DNA of 64,000 nucleotides from Rhizobiaceae bacterium (GTDB lineage: Bacteria > Pseudomonadota > Alphaproteobacteria > Rhizobiales > Rhizobiaceae): contig JARGOX010000018.1 of the NCBI GenBank assembly GCA_029233925.1, positions 62,001 to 126,000 of the forward strand, read 5' to 3'. The position numbers and the translations under genes were made by a program. Below are positions 25,727 through 35,487 of this stretch, piece after piece. The notes beneath the pieces were generated by a model that did no database searches, was not told the DNA's origin, and was given only the letters and a program-made list of their open reading frames with translations. Every line of letters starts with the position of its first letter. The first letter of the stretch is position 1.

Positions 25727-26089
25727 ATGGCGAAAATACTCATTGCCGAAGATGAAGATTCACTGCGCCGCTTTGTCAGTCGGGCACTGCAGATGGACGG
25801 TCATGAAGTGGATCAGGCCATTGATGGCGCCCATGGTCTTGACCGGCTGCGCGAAATGCCAGGCTATGATCTTCTGCTGTCGGATATCCGCATGCCCGTC
25901 ATGGATGGCATTGAACTGGCGCATACGGCGTCAGCGGAATTTCCTGCGCTCAAGATATTGCTGATGACAGGTTTCGCAGAGCAGCGCGAAAGGGCCGATA
26001 ATCTGAATGATGTCGTGCTGGACGTTGTTTCGAAGCCGTTCAGTCTGCCTGACATTCGCGACGCCGTTGCAAATGCACTGACGCGATAA
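25727..26089 (+). CDS. cpdR: Single-domain response regulator CpdR
   Basis: A 120-aa stand-alone receiver domain. Phospho-acceptor Asp53 (LLSDIRMPVMDG), the acidic pocket near residues 9-11 (IAEDED) and Lys103 (VVSKPFSLPD) are all present, with no output domain. Unphosphorylated CpdR in Caulobacter and rhizobia localises ClpXP to degrade CtrA and other substrates, and the CckA-ChpT relay switches it off. The whole sequence including the MTGFAEQRERADNL segment looks like CpdR1. Confidence 0.93.
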   Translation: MAKILIAEDEDSLRRFVSRALQMDGHEVDQAIDGAHGLDRLREMPGYDLLLSDIRMPVMDGIELAHTASAEFPALKILLMTGFAEQRERADNLNDVVLDVVSKPFSLPDIRDAVANALTR

Positions 26090-26119
26090 TGACCAAGCGG
26101 ATTTTCTGCTCACAGGCGT

Positions 26120-26150
26120 TTGCGGCAAATCATTTCACGGTTTTCCGCAA
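26120..26150. terminator. Possible terminator between convergent cpdR and TIGR02302 gene
   Basis: A hairpin with 9 of 10 pairs (26120-26129 with 26141-26150) and an 11-nt loop lies in the 64-base gap between the two stops. The ends of the stem are A/T-rich on both strands but there is no long U-run. Confidence 0.35.
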
Positions 26151-26153
26151 GTC

Positions 26154-28715
26154 TTATCTGTTGTCCAGCAGCCGCTCCAGGTAGAAGCGCTCCATCTCCG
26201 GACGGAAGGCGTCACCCAGCCGTTCGCGAATCGCCTCGAGAATCTTGCGGGCACGCTGGATGTCGGCTTCTTCGGGTATTTTTACATTCTCTCCGAAATC
26301 AGGCCCGGTATTGGCCGTCGGACGGCCAAGAGGGTCAAGACCTGAGCCATTGGGCCGCGCCTGTCCCGGCTGTTGTCCGGGGCCTCCTTGCCCCATTGCC
26401 TGGCGCATCTGGTCCATCATTTGCTGGGCGCCATCACGCAGGGCCTGCAAGGCGCGCCCCTGTTCACCCACAGCCTGACCGCCTTCACCTTCGCCCAAGG
26501 CCTCGCCGGCCTCGCCCATGGCCTCACCAGCCTCGGCAAAACCCTCATTGGGTTCCATGCCGAAATCTTCCATGCCCTTTTGCAATTCACCCAATTGTTG
26601 CTGAAGTTGCTGCTGCTGTTCCTGAAGTTTGCGCAGCGCCTCACGCAATTGTTCTTCGGTCAATTGCTGGCTGTCGCCGCTTTGCGGAGCCTCTTGCTGC
26701 GGACGGTCGGGATTTTGAAAATATTGTTCCCTGCGGCGCTCCTTGAGCGCCTGTTCGAGATCGAAGGTCTCTTCCATGAGCTGTTGCTGGCGTTGCATGA
26801 GTTCACCAAGCTGATCCATCTGCTGGCGCATGGGGTTGTCGCCCTGGGCTGACTGCTGTTGCCCGGTTTGCAGATTGTTCATCATGCGTTGCAATTGTGA
26901 AAGCAGCTGCTGGGCCTGGTCCCTGGAACCTGACTGCGCCAGATTTTCAATCTGGTCCATCATGCGCTCAATGTCCTGCTGACGCAGAACATTCTGCATG
27001 TCGGAAGGCATCTGTTGCTGTTCGGCACTCTGATTGTTACGCATTTGCTCGGCAAGCGCCTGTAGAAAATCCTGCATGGCCGCGCGCAATTCATCCATCA
27101 ACGCCTGAATTTCTTCGTCGGTGGCGCCGTTTTCGAGGGCCTCGGACAGGGCCTTTTGCGCATCGCGCAGCCGCCGCTCGGCAAAGGAGAGGTCGCCGTC
27201 TTCGATCCCCAGGGCAATATCCCACAAGTAGTCGGCTGCATCGCGCAGCATGTCGTCGTCATAGGCCTGCTTGAGACGCGATCTTGCGGATTTGATCAGC
27301 AGAAAATGGGTCGGGTTATCGATGGTTTCTTCCGGTGCGATGGTGATGGCGTCGTTGAGTTCCAGAACCCGGTCCATGCGCCCTGTATCGAGCGCCAGAA
27401 CCTGTCTTTGTTCGGCGACAGAACCGGCCAGAAGATTGCTGAAATATTTGCCTGGCAGGATCATTTCATGCGTCTGGCTGCGGCCTGTCTGTCCAAGTGA
27501 ATCTTCGGCCACCAATGTGATGCGCACAGGTGTGCCGGCCATTGGATGTTCCGTCAGTGAGCGGCTCTCGCGCCCCTTGCGCTCGCCAGCAGTGCCGCGC
27601 GGCAGGGTCAAAGGGTAGTCGGGAAGATCATAGAGGGGATGTGCGTCGGCGGCCTGGGGCGTGGCTGGCTCAATCTGCGCGTAGGCTTTTTGCGTTCCGT
27701 AATCGTCGCGAACGGTGAAGCCGATTTCAAGGGCGCCATTTGCAGCGCGCGTCGGCTCGCCGTCAAAGGCAATTACCGGTGGTTCATCCGGGATCAGTTG
27801 AAACTGCCAGTTTTCTGCAACATTGGCGCCTTGGCGGATGGTCAAGACACCATCACCGGGGGCATCGAAACTGTAATCGCGCGCACTGGTGGAGGGTAAT
27901 ACGTCTGAGTCTGGATCGGCAACAAGCGGCAATTCTTCCCCGCCCGTGCTGTAAAGAACCTCCTCGCTGCCGTTGCCGCCAACCACACGCACCAGCATGG
28001 TGCTGCCCTGTGGAATGAGAATAACCTCGGGAAGGCCTGCATTGTTACCGGTGAGAAAGACCGGGGCCTTGCCGGTATATTCGGGTGGGGTAACCCAGGC
28101 ATCAATCCGCATGCCGGCAACCATTTGCGCCGATACATGGCTGCGAAAGGCATCGCCCAAAAGTCCGGACTGGTTTGAATGGGAATAGCCAAAGGCAACG
28201 AACAGCAGCAGTGCGACCAGAACCCGCAAACCGAAAGGGTCAAATCTGGGTGTTTGCGGGCGCGGGGCTGCCACGGTCATCGTGTCAACTTCGGCGGCCA
28301 TGCGTTTTTGGTGGGCAAGCCAGAGTGAGCGGGCAAAGGCATCGCCGCTTTCGAGGCGATCGGATTGCACCGCCAGCGCCTGGTGAACAATGTGATTGTC
28401 CTTTTCCAGGCGGCTGAGTGCTTCCCTGCGGTCCGGCCAGCGCAAACTTTTGAATGTCGTCAGGCAGGCCAGGATGCTGATGGCAAAAAGGCCGATGACG
28501 ACCATGCGGAGCCAATCGGGTATGATGCGGAAAAAACCGAACCACGATACGACGGCAAAAAAGGCGATCAGCCCGACAATCGGCAACAGCCGTGGCCAGG
28601 CGCGCTCGAACAGAAGAACAAACCGGGTGAGCCTTATGCGGGCATCGATCCTGCGCAACAGGGCGTTCACAGAACCTGTTGCAACCCAATTATCCTGCTT
28701 CCTGTCATTTGACAT
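26154..28715 (-). CDS. TIGR02302 / DUF4175 family membrane protein
   Basis: An 853-aa protein found widely in Rhizobiales. Two membrane segments lie near the N terminus (LLPIVGLIAFFAVVSWFGFF and MVVIGLFAISILACL), with another around residue 170. A long periplasmic part includes Ig-like stretches (MRIDAWVTPPEYTGKAPVF). The last 300 residues are very rich in Gln, Met and Glu, with coiled-coil character (KLQEQQQQLQQQLGELQKG). Function is unknown. The Gln-rich tail suggests protein contacts or a filament-like arm. Confidence 0.88.
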   Translation of the reverse strand: MSNDRKQDNWVATGSVNALLRRIDARIRLTRFVLLFERAWPRLLPIVGLIAFFAVVSWFGFFRIIPDWLRMVVIGLFAISILACLTTFKSLRWPDRREALSRLEKDNHIVHQALAVQSDRLESGDAFARSLWLAHQKRMAAEVDTMTVAAPRPQTPRFDPFGLRVLVALLLFVAFGYSHSNQSGLLGDAFRSHVSAQMVAGMRIDAWVTPPEYTGKAPVFLTGNNAGLPEVILIPQGSTMLVRVVGGNGSEEVLYSTGGEELPLVADPDSDVLPSTSARDYSFDAPGDGVLTIRQGANVAENWQFQLIPDEPPVIAFDGEPTRAANGALEIGFTVRDDYGTQKAYAQIEPATPQAADAHPLYDLPDYPLTLPRGTAGERKGRESRSLTEHPMAGTPVRITLVAEDSLGQTGRSQTHEMILPGKYFSNLLAGSVAEQRQVLALDTGRMDRVLELNDAITIAPEETIDNPTHFLLIKSARSRLKQAYDDDMLRDAADYLWDIALGIEDGDLSFAERRLRDAQKALSEALENGATDEEIQALMDELRAAMQDFLQALAEQMRNNQSAEQQQMPSDMQNVLRQQDIERMMDQIENLAQSGSRDQAQQLLSQLQRMMNNLQTGQQQSAQGDNPMRQQMDQLGELMQRQQQLMEETFDLEQALKERRREQYFQNPDRPQQEAPQSGDSQQLTEEQLREALRKLQEQQQQLQQQLGELQKGMEDFGMEPNEGFAEAGEAMGEAGEALGEGEGGQAVGEQGRALQALRDGAQQMMDQMRQAMGQGGPGQQPGQARPNGSGLDPLGRPTANTGPDFGENVKIPEEADIQRARKILEAIRERLGDAFRPEMERFYLERLLDNR

Positions 28716-28824
28716 GGGCGTTCAATCCTTTTGACCCTGACAGAAGGATAGCATTCTTTGTGGCAAAGGCGAGGGGGTGCAACAAATTGTGAAGCGGAAG
28801 AGCGTTTCGCGCACAAATGGATTT

Positions 28825-30090
28825 TTACAGCCAATCGGGGATTGAATCGAGGCCGATGAGGTCCTCGTAGGAACCGCGCGGCCGCACCACATGGAAACGA
28901 TCGCCGTTGACCATGACTTCGGGGACCAGCAACCGTGTATTATAGGTGGATGCCTGGACGGCGCCATAGGCACCGGCTGTACCAACGGCAATCAGGTCGC
29001 CTGTTTCAAGCCGGGCAATTTCCCGGTCTTTTCCCAGATAATCGCCGCTTTCACAGACCGGTCCGACGAAATCGACGGTCATGCGCGGTGCATCTGGTTG
29101 CGGCAGGACCACCGGACGGATGTCATGCCAGGCCTCATAGAGCGTTGGGCGTATCAGATCATTCATCGCGGCATCAACGATAACGAAGCTTTTTGCGCCT
29201 GTGTCCTTCACGTAGATCACTTCGCTGACCAGAACACCTGCATTGCCGGCTATCATGCGGCCAGGCTCGAATATGATCTGGCAGCCGAGGGATTTCACCT
29301 GTTCCAGCACCACGTCGGCATAGTGCTGCGGGTCTGGCGGCGGCGCATTGTCGGTGCGATAGGGAATGCCCAGGCCACCACCGACATCCACATGGCTTAT
29401 CGTGTGCCCGGCTTTACGCAGTTGCAGAACCAGCGATTGCAGCAGGCGAAAAGCCTCGGCATAGGGCTGCAGATCGGTGATCTGGCTGCCGATATGCATG
29501 TCGATACCGGTCACATTGATTCCGGGGAGTTCGGCCGCCTGCGCATAGACTTTTTCGGCGTCCTGCCAGGAGATGCCGAATTTGTCCTGCTTCTTGCCGG
29601 TGGAAATCTTCGCGTGGGTCTTTGCATCCACATCCGGATTGATGCGAAAGGAGACCGGTGCCTTGCGTCCGGCTTTCAAGGCCCGGGCGTTGAGAACCTC
29701 CAGTTCAGGTATGGATTCCACATTGAAGCAGAGGATTTCAGCGTCCAGCGCAAAGTCGATTTCGCGAATGGTCTTGCCGACGCCGGAGAACACGATTTTT
29801 GAAGCCGGGATTCCTGCGGCCAATGCACGGCGCAATTCACCTTCGGACACCACATCTGCACCAGCGCCGAGTTTTGCCAGGGTGGCCAGAACCGCCTGGT
29901 TGGAATTGGCCTTCATGGCATAGCAGACCAGGGCGTCAACGGAGGCGAAGGCCTCGGCAAATACCCTGTAGTGACGGGTCAGCGTGGCTGTCGAATAGCA
30001 ATAGAACGGCGTGCCGACCGATTTCGCAATTTCGGCTATGCTGACATTCTCGGCAAAGAGAATGCCATCCCTGTATTCAAAATGGTTCAA
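28825..30090 (-). CDS. lysA: Diaminopimelate decarboxylase
   Basis: A 421-aa PLP enzyme for the last step of lysine synthesis. The PLP lysine is Lys60 (CYAMKANSNQAV). HVDVGGGLGIPY binds the PLP phosphate, EPGRMIAGNAG is the substrate loop, and the active-site Cys sits in VGPVCESGDYLG. It is downstream of argH and the small lipoprotein gene on the same strand, the usual rhizobial order argH-lptM-lysA-TIGR02302. Confidence 0.96.
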   Translation of the reverse strand: MNHFEYRDGILFAENVSIAEIAKSVGTPFYCYSTATLTRHYRVFAEAFASVDALVCYAMKANSNQAVLATLAKLGAGADVVSEGELRRALAAGIPASKIVFSGVGKTIREIDFALDAEILCFNVESIPELEVLNARALKAGRKAPVSFRINPDVDAKTHAKISTGKKQDKFGISWQDAEKVYAQAAELPGINVTGIDMHIGSQITDLQPYAEAFRLLQSLVLQLRKAGHTISHVDVGGGLGIPYRTDNAPPPDPQHYADVVLEQVKSLGCQIIFEPGRMIAGNAGVLVSEVIYVKDTGAKSFVIVDAAMNDLIRPTLYEAWHDIRPVVLPQPDAPRMTVDFVGPVCESGDYLGKDREIARLETGDLIAVGTAGAYGAVQASTYNTRLLVPEVMVNGDRFHVVRPRGSYEDLIGLDSIPDWL

Positions 30091-30101
30091 GGGGTGCGCG
30101 C

Positions 30102-30317
30102 CTATTTCAACAATCGGTCAAGAACGAACGGGCGGCCCTCGTCAGGTTCCGTGGGTGTCTCTTCCTGATTGTCCACGACGGGTCTTGCCGAAGGAACTTC
30201 AAGAGGACCCTTGCGGCCGCAACCGGTTATCAGCAGGGCCATCAAAAGCACGACAGCTGCAGTCTTGACCGCATTCAATGCGGTGACGGGCAAATTGGCA
30301 TTGGGCAAAGCAGTCAT
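30102..30317 (-). CDS. lptM: Small lipoprotein, LptM (YifL)-like
   Basis: A 71-aa protein with a signal peptide and lipobox LITGC (lipid-modified Cys33), followed by GRKGPLEVP, the hallmark of LptM/YifL. LptM helps oxidative maturation of the LptD/E lipopolysaccharide translocon at the outer membrane. The gene sits 11 bases upstream of lysA, its usual position in many proteobacteria. Confidence 0.88.
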   Translation of the reverse strand: MTALPNANLPVTALNAVKTAAVVLLMALLITGCGRKGPLEVPSARPVVDNQEETPTEPDEGRPFVLDRLLK

Positions 30318-30480
30318 TGGTTGCTCGCATTCATCCGGAATTCAGGTGCTGATCTTTTAACGAACTTATGTGGCCTTGTGCACCCTGTTTTCTTCATCAA
30401 GGTGTCAGAAAGCGCAATTAAGTGCCCTGATGGAGAACCAGCAGGCAAATATTGCGCTTCCAAGGTCATGCGAACGACCG
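30318..30480. other. Gap between argH and lptM with imperfect hairpin
   Basis: 163 bases. GCGCAAT near 30411 can pair with ATTGCGC near 30453, and TGCC/GGCA inside extends the stem with bulges. This could slow transcription after argH. No gene is seen. Confidence 0.3.
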
Positions 30481-31869
30481 TCAAAGCCGGGTTCTCCACC
30501 AGGCGATCTGTTCGCGGACCCTGACCGGCGACGTGCCACCAAAACTTGTGCGGCTGGCAACCGATGCTTCAACCGTCAGCACGGAATAGATGTCCTGGGT
30601 GATGGCCGGGTTGATTTTCTGCAGATCAGCAAGCGGCAGTTCGGCCAGTTCGCACTGGCGTTCTTCGGCCAGCGCAACGGCGGTTCCGGTTGCATGATGG
30701 GCATCGCGGAAAGGCAGCCCTGCTTCGCGTACCAGCCAGTCGGCAAGATCGGTTGCGGTGGAATAGCCCGAACCTGCAGCCGCCTTCATACCATCCTTCA
30801 GAATGTGCATGTCGCCGATCATCCCGGTCATGGCGGCAATCGCCAGTTCCAGCGATTTTGCGGCATCAAAAACCTGTTCCTTGTCTTCCTGCATGTCCTT
30901 TGAATAGGAAAGGGGCAGGCCCTTCATCACCGTCAGCAGGCCGATCAGCGCACCATTGAGACGTCCGGTCTTGGCGCGCACAAGTTCGGCAGCATCCGGA
31001 TTTTTCTTCTGCGGCATGATGGATGAACCGGTGGAAAACGAATCAGACAGGCGTACGAAACCGAATTGCGGGGTGGACCAGATGACGATTTCTTCGGCCA
31101 GACGGGAAAGATGGGTGCCACAAATCGACGCAAGGCCAAGGAACTCCAGGGCAAAATCCCGGTCAGAGACCGAGTCCAGGGAGTTGCGGGTCGGTGTTGA
31201 AAATCCCAATGCCGTGGCGGTCTGCTGGCGGTCAATCGGAAACCCGGTGCCTGCCAGAGCGGCCGCACCCAGCGGGCATTCGTCCAGTCGCACCAGAGCA
31301 TCGCGGACCCGTGAGCGATCCCGTGCGAACATCTCCACATAGGCCATGCAATGGTGGCCGAAAGTCACCGGTTGCGCCGTTTGCAGGTGCGTAAAGCCCG
31401 GCATGGTGGTGGTTGCGTGCTCTTCGGCCCGATCCAGAAAAACGGTCATCAGGGCTGTGAGCGCGTGTTGCGTTTTCTCCAGCTCAGATCTGACCCAGAG
31501 ACGGAAATCCAGTGCGACCTGATCATTGCGCGAGCGTGCCGTGTGCAGCCGTCCTGCAGCGGGGCCGACAATCTCGGCCAACCTTGCTTCGATATTCATG
31601 TGAATATCTTCCAACTGACGCGAGAACACGAAGGTGCCGGCCTCGATTTCTGACGAAATCGTGTTCAGTCCAGCAGAAATCTTGTCACGATCTTCCGCAC
31701 TGATTATGCCAGTATCAGCAAGCATGTCAGCATGAGCCAGTGAACCCTGGATATCCTGAGCGTAGAGTTTCCGATCGAAATCAATGGAAGCGTTGATTTC
31801 TTCCATGATTGCGTCGGGGCCGGAAGCGAAACGGCCGCCCCACATCTGGTTGGAAGTTTTGCCGGTCAT
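30481..31869 (-). CDS. argH: Argininosuccinate lyase
   Basis: A 462-aa enzyme of the fumarase/aspartase superfamily that splits argininosuccinate into arginine and fumarate. The signature [16 protein letters not shown] with the catalytic Ser is present, as is [19 protein letters not shown] 31869 starts the expected [14 protein letters not shown]; the frame is open to 32070 but overlaps tlpA. It diverges from tlpA with only 28 bases between, the rhizobial arrangement. Confidence 0.96.
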   Translation of the reverse strand: MTGKTSNQMWGGRFASGPDAIMEEINASIDFDRKLYAQDIQGSLAHADMLADTGIISAEDRDKISAGLNTISSEIEAGTFVFSRQLEDIHMNIEARLAEIVGPAAGRLHTARSRNDQVALDFRLWVRSELEKTQHALTALMTVFLDRAEEHATTTMPGFTHLQTAQPVTFGHHCMAYVEMFARDRSRVRDALVRLDECPLGAAALAGTGFPIDRQQTATALGFSTPTRNSLDSVSDRDFALEFLGLASICGTHLSRLAEEIVIWSTPQFGFVRLSDSFSTGSSIMPQKKNPDAAELVRAKTGRLNGALIGLLTVMKGLPLSYSKDMQEDKEQVFDAAKSLELAIAAMTGMIGDMHILKDGMKAAAGSGYSTATDLADWLVREAGLPFRDAHHATGTAVALAEERQCELAELPLADLQKINPAITQDIYSVLTVEASVASRTSFGGTSPVRVREQIAWWRTRL

Positions 31870-31897
31870 GTCAGAAGTAACTCCGGAGTAGACATCA

Positions 31898-32566
31898 ATG
31901 TCAGAACAAAAAAAAGGCAGCCGCATGACAATCAGGATCATTGGCGCTGCCATTGTCCTGGGCCTGCTGGCCAGTGTGGTTGGGGTATACGTGAAGGGCA
32001 GGCCCTCTGGCAATATGTCCGCAGTGACCGAGGCCGATTGTTCGGCCTCTGTGGATCTGGCCGCACGCATTCAACCGCTGGCAAAGGGTGAAATTGCCGC
32101 CATGGCATCGGTGCTTGAACCCAAGAGCCTGCAAACACTTGCGTTCAACGGTCCGCAGGGCCAGCCGATGTCGATTGGTGATCTTTCCGGCAAGACTCTT
32201 CTGGTCAATCTCTGGGCAACGTGGTGTGCGCCTTGTCGCGAGGAAATGCCGGCACTGGCGGCTTTGCAAGAGGACCTGGGCGGAGACGATTTTGAGGTGG
32301 TCGCCATCAATATCGATCGGGGTGATGACGTCAAACCGAAAAAATTCCTCGGCGAAATCAAGGTTTCCAATCTGGCATTCTACCGCGACAGTTCCATGGG
32401 CGTTTTTAACACGCTCAAAAAAGACGGTCTGGCCTTCGGCCTGCCGGTTACGCTTCTGGTGGATGAGAAGGGCTGTCTGCTGTCCAGCATGAACGGTCCG
32501 GCGCACTGGTCGGGTCATGACGCAAAGACCTATGTCCAAAAGGCATTGTCCGAAAATATGCTCTAG
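31898..32566 (+). CDS. tlpA: Thiol:disulfide interchange protein TlpA
   Basis: A 222-aa thioredoxin-fold protein anchored by one N-terminal membrane segment ([19 protein letters not shown]) with its active site in the periplasm. The redox motif lies in [17 protein letters not shown] (WCAPC). TlpA keeps cytochrome oxidase assembly proteins reduced during copper insertion in rhizobia. A later ATG at 31925 would also leave the membrane segment. Its stop overlaps the stop of the convergent dehydrogenase gene. Confidence 0.92.
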   Translation: MSEQKKGSRMTIRIIGAAIVLGLLASVVGVYVKGRPSGNMSAVTEADCSASVDLAARIQPLAKGEIAAMASVLEPKSLQTLAFNGPQGQPMSIGDLSGKTLLVNLWATWCAPCREEMPALAALQEDLGGDDFEVVAINIDRGDDVKPKKFLGEIKVSNLAFYRDSSMGVFNTLKKDGLAFGLPVTLLVDEKGCLLSSMNGPAHWSGHDAKTYVQKALSENML

Positions 32567-33444
32567 CGCGTTGGCACCGGGTGTTCGCCGCGATAGTCGT
32601 AAAAGCCGCGTCCGGTCTTGCAACCGAGCCAACCGGCTTCGACATATTTGACCAGCAGCGGGCAGGGACGATATTTGGAATCGGCAAGGCCGTCATTGAG
32701 AACCTGCATGATGGACAGGCAGGTATCTAGGCCGATGAAATCAGCCAGCTGCAGCGGTCCCATCGGGTGATTTGCACCAAGGCGCATCGCCGTATCAATG
32801 GCTTCCACCGATCCCACACCCTCATAGAGCGTGTAGATCGCCTCGTTGATCATCGGCAGCAATATGCGGTTGACGATGAAGCCGGGGAAATCTTCGGCAA
32901 CCGTGATGGTCTTGTCGAGGGAATTCACAAAGACCCTGGCAGACTCAAAGGTGATGTCTTCGGTGGCTATGCCGCGCACCAGTTCGACCAGTTTCATGAT
33001 CGGTACCGGGTTCATGAAGTGAATGCCGATGAAACGCTCCGGGCGGTCGGTTGCCGAGGCCAGTCGGGTGATGGACAGTGAAGAGGTATTGGTCGCCAGG
33101 ATGGCTTCGGGATTGAGCACCGGGCACAGATGGGCATAGATCTTGCGCTTGACCGTTTCATCTTCCGTTGCCGCTTCGATGACAAGATCCAGAGCAGCAA
33201 GATCCTCCATGGCGGAAGCGGCGTGAATGCGTGACAGGGCCTTGCTGCGGACCGTGTCTTCCATTTTGCCGGAAGACACCTGACGGGCCATATTGCCGTT
33301 GATGGTCGCAAGGCCATCTTCGATACGATCCTGCGAAACATCGTGCAAATGAACATCATATCCGGCCAGGGCGCAGACATGTGCAATGCCGCTGCCCATC
33401 TGACCGGCTCCGACGATTCCAACAGATTTGATAGCGTTGGTCAT
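32563..33444 (-). CDS. 3-hydroxybutyryl-CoA dehydrogenase
   Basis: A 293-aa NAD-dependent enzyme oxidising (S)-3-hydroxybutyryl-CoA, or acting in the reductive direction. The dinucleotide loop GAGQMGSG lies at 12-19, and IGIHFMNPVPIMKLVELVRG carries the catalytic His. ANHPMGPLQLADFIGLDTCL is the C-terminal domain signature. It follows etfB-etfA on the same strand, an order conserved in alphaproteobacteria, so electrons from fatty-acid oxidation are handled by neighbours. The 133-base gap after etfA contains a strong hairpin. Confidence 0.94.
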   Translation of the reverse strand: MTNAIKSVGIVGAGQMGSGIAHVCALAGYDVHLHDVSQDRIEDGLATINGNMARQVSSGKMEDTVRSKALSRIHAASAMEDLAALDLVIEAATEDETVKRKIYAHLCPVLNPEAILATNTSSLSITRLASATDRPERFIGIHFMNPVPIMKLVELVRGIATEDITFESARVFVNSLDKTITVAEDFPGFIVNRILLPMINEAIYTLYEGVGSVEAIDTAMRLGANHPMGPLQLADFIGLDTCLSIMQVLNDGLADSKYRPCPLLVKYVEAGWLGCKTGRGFYDYRGEHPVPTR

Positions 33445-33485
33445 GGCCCTGTTCCATTCGTTACGGGATATTGCAGTACAAACTA

Positions 33486-33519
33486 ATTGGCCGGGCGAAC
33501 AACGTCCAGCCCGGCCAAT
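33486..33519 (-). terminator. Hairpin between etfA and hydroxybutyryl-CoA dehydrogenase
   Basis: A perfect 11-bp stem (33486-33496 with 33509-33519) rich in G and C with a 12-nt loop. On the - strand it is followed by TAGTTTG, a weak U-rich end. It probably attenuates read-through from etfBA into the dehydrogenase, or ends it. Confidence 0.55.
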
Positions 33520-33577
33520 GATATTGCTTCAAGTTTTTGTCCTGATCAGCATTGCTCGACGCCTGATCCCAACGGTA

Positions 33578-34507
33578 TTAGAGCGCTTTTTCCAATTCCG
33601 GCAGGGCGACGAACAGGTCGGCGACCAATCCGTAATCGGCTACCTGGAAAATAGGCGCTTCCTCATCCTTGTTGATGGCAACAATGACCTTGGAATCCTT
33701 CATGCCTGCCAGATGCTGGATGGCACCGGAAATACCACAGGCGATGTAGAGATCGGGGGCCACAACCTTGCCGGTCTGGCCGACCTGCCAGTCATTGGGT
33801 GCGTATCCTGCATCGACGGCAGCACGCGACGCGCCAACGGCAGCGCCCAGCTTGTCGGCAACGGGCAGGATAACCGACTGGAATTTTTCCGAAGATCCCA
33901 ATGCGCGACCACCGGAAATGATGATTCGTGCCGATGTCAGTTCCGGACGGTCACTCTTGGAGAGCTTTGCTTCCACAAAGGTGGAAAGGCCGGGATTTTC
34001 CGCAGCATCAATGGATTCGACGGAGGCTGATCCGCCATCTCCTGCGGCGCTGAAACCGGCGGTGCGCACGGTGATGACCTTCTTGGCGTCGGTTGCCTGG
34101 ACGGTCTGTATGGCATTGCCCGCATAGATCGGCCGCTTGAACGTGTCGGCGCTCACCACATCGGTAATATCGGAAATCTGCATGACGTCCAGCAGGGCGG
34201 CAACGCGCGGCATGATGTTTTTGCCACTGGTCGTCGATGCGGCCATGATTGTATCATAGGCATCTGCCAGCGAGACAATGAGTGCTGCCGTCGGTTCGGC
34301 CAGATTGACTTCCAGTTCATCGGCCTCGGCCAGAAGCACCTTTGAAACGCCATCGAGCTTGGCAGCGGCATCGGCAGCTGCCTTGGCAGCCTTGCCGGCG
34401 ACCAGCACATGGACATCGCCACCGATTTGAGAGGCGGCAGACAGGGCCTTTGCAGTCTGATCCGAAAGGGAGGCATTGTCATGTTCTGCAAGGAGTAGAA
34501 TGGTCAT
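33578..34507 (-). CDS. etfA: Electron transfer flavoprotein alpha subunit
   Basis: A 309-aa FAD-binding subunit of the ETF heterodimer, which takes electrons from acyl-CoA and other dehydrogenases to ETF-ubiquinone oxidoreductase. The C-terminal FAD domain is clear: [46 protein letters not shown] and [16 protein letters not shown]. It starts 17 bases after etfB. Confidence 0.96.
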   Translation of the reverse strand: MTILLLAEHDNASLSDQTAKALSAASQIGGDVHVLVAGKAAKAAADAAAKLDGVSKVLLAEADELEVNLAEPTAALIVSLADAYDTIMAASTTSGKNIMPRVAALLDVMQISDITDVVSADTFKRPIYAGNAIQTVQATDAKKVITVRTAGFSAAGDGGSASVESIDAAENPGLSTFVEAKLSKSDRPELTSARIIISGGRALGSSEKFQSVILPVADKLGAAVGASRAAVDAGYAPNDWQVGQTGKVVAPDLYIACGISGAIQHLAGMKDSKVIVAINKDEEAPIFQVADYGLVADLFVALPELEKAL

Positions 34508-34524
34508 GATCGTGTCGTCCTTTC

Positions 34525-35274
34525 CTAAAGCACACCGGCTTCGTTTTTCAATTTGTCAACAAGTTCGGCAACGCTCGCAACCTTGACGCCAGCCTTGCGG
34601 CCGCTTGGTTCTTCCGTTGTCAGCACCTTGAGGCGCGGCGCCGTATCAACGCCGTAATCAGCCGGTGTTTTCTTGTCGAGAGGCTTCTTTTTTGCCTTCA
34701 TGATATTGGGCAGCGAAGCATAGCGTGGCTCGTTCAGTCGCAGATCCGTCGTGACAATCGCCGGAAGTGTGATTTCGATGGTCTGCAGACCGCCATCGAC
34801 TTCACGGGTAATTGTTGCTGCGCCATCACCGATCTCGATTTCCGAGGCGAAGGTGCCCTGGGACCAGCCAAGCAATGCGGCCAGCATCTGGCCTGTCTGG
34901 TTGCTGTCGTCGTCAATGGCCTGTTTGCCGACAATCACCAGGCCGGGCTTTTCTTCTTCAACGATGCCCTTGAGGATTTTGGCAACGGCCAGCGGCTCAA
35001 CCAGATCATCGGTCTGAATAAGAATGCCGCGGTCGGCACCCATGGCCAGAGCTGTTCGAATGGTTTCTTCGGCCTTCGCCGGTCCAACGGAAACCGCAAT
35101 GATTTCGTCGACCTTACCCGCCTCTTTCAGGCGAATGGCCTCTTCCACGGAGATCTCGTCGAACGGGTTCATCGACATTTTCACATTTGTCAATTCAACG
35201 CCGGATCCGTCCTGGCGGACACGAATTTTGACGTTGTAGTCGACAACCCGTTTTACGGGGACCAAAATTTTCAT
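34525..35274 (-). CDS. etfB: Electron transfer flavoprotein beta subunit
   Basis: A 249-aa AMP-binding subunit of [40 protein letters not shown] and the recognition loop area [13 protein letters not shown] are characteristic. The C-terminal [17 protein letters not shown] matches the family. It is the first gene of the etfBA unit; the 213-base gap upstream should hold the promoter. Confidence 0.96.
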   Translation of the reverse strand: MKILVPVKRVVDYNVKIRVRQDGSGVELTNVKMSMNPFDEISVEEAIRLKEAGKVDEIIAVSVGPAKAEETIRTALAMGADRGILIQTDDLVEPLAVAKILKGIVEEEKPGLVIVGKQAIDDDSNQTGQMLAALLGWSQGTFASEIEIGDGAATITREVDGGLQTIEITLPAIVTTDLRLNEPRYASLPNIMKAKKKPLDKKTPADYGVDTAPRLKVLTTEEPSGRKAGVKVASVAELVDKLKNEAGVL

Positions 35275-35487
35275 AGGTTTACCTTTCTCAGATTATGCAT
35301 GCATCATGCACTCCCGGCAGGCGCTGTCATGGTCGCAACACGACATAAAAGCATCGTTTGTGACCAACACATGTGTTCCGGGCAATCGGATGTTTGAGCC
35401 TTGTGGCAGTCACATATCTGCAAGTGACCGTATGCGTCAATTGCGTATGTGCCGCAGGGTCGGCATTTCGCATCAATCCAAACAATT

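Noticed and set aside
26154-27200. Gln-rich repeats in the TIGR02302 gene as a DNA tandem repeat
   Set aside because: The Gln/Met/Glu-rich coding is irregular and typical of the protein family, with no fixed DNA period.
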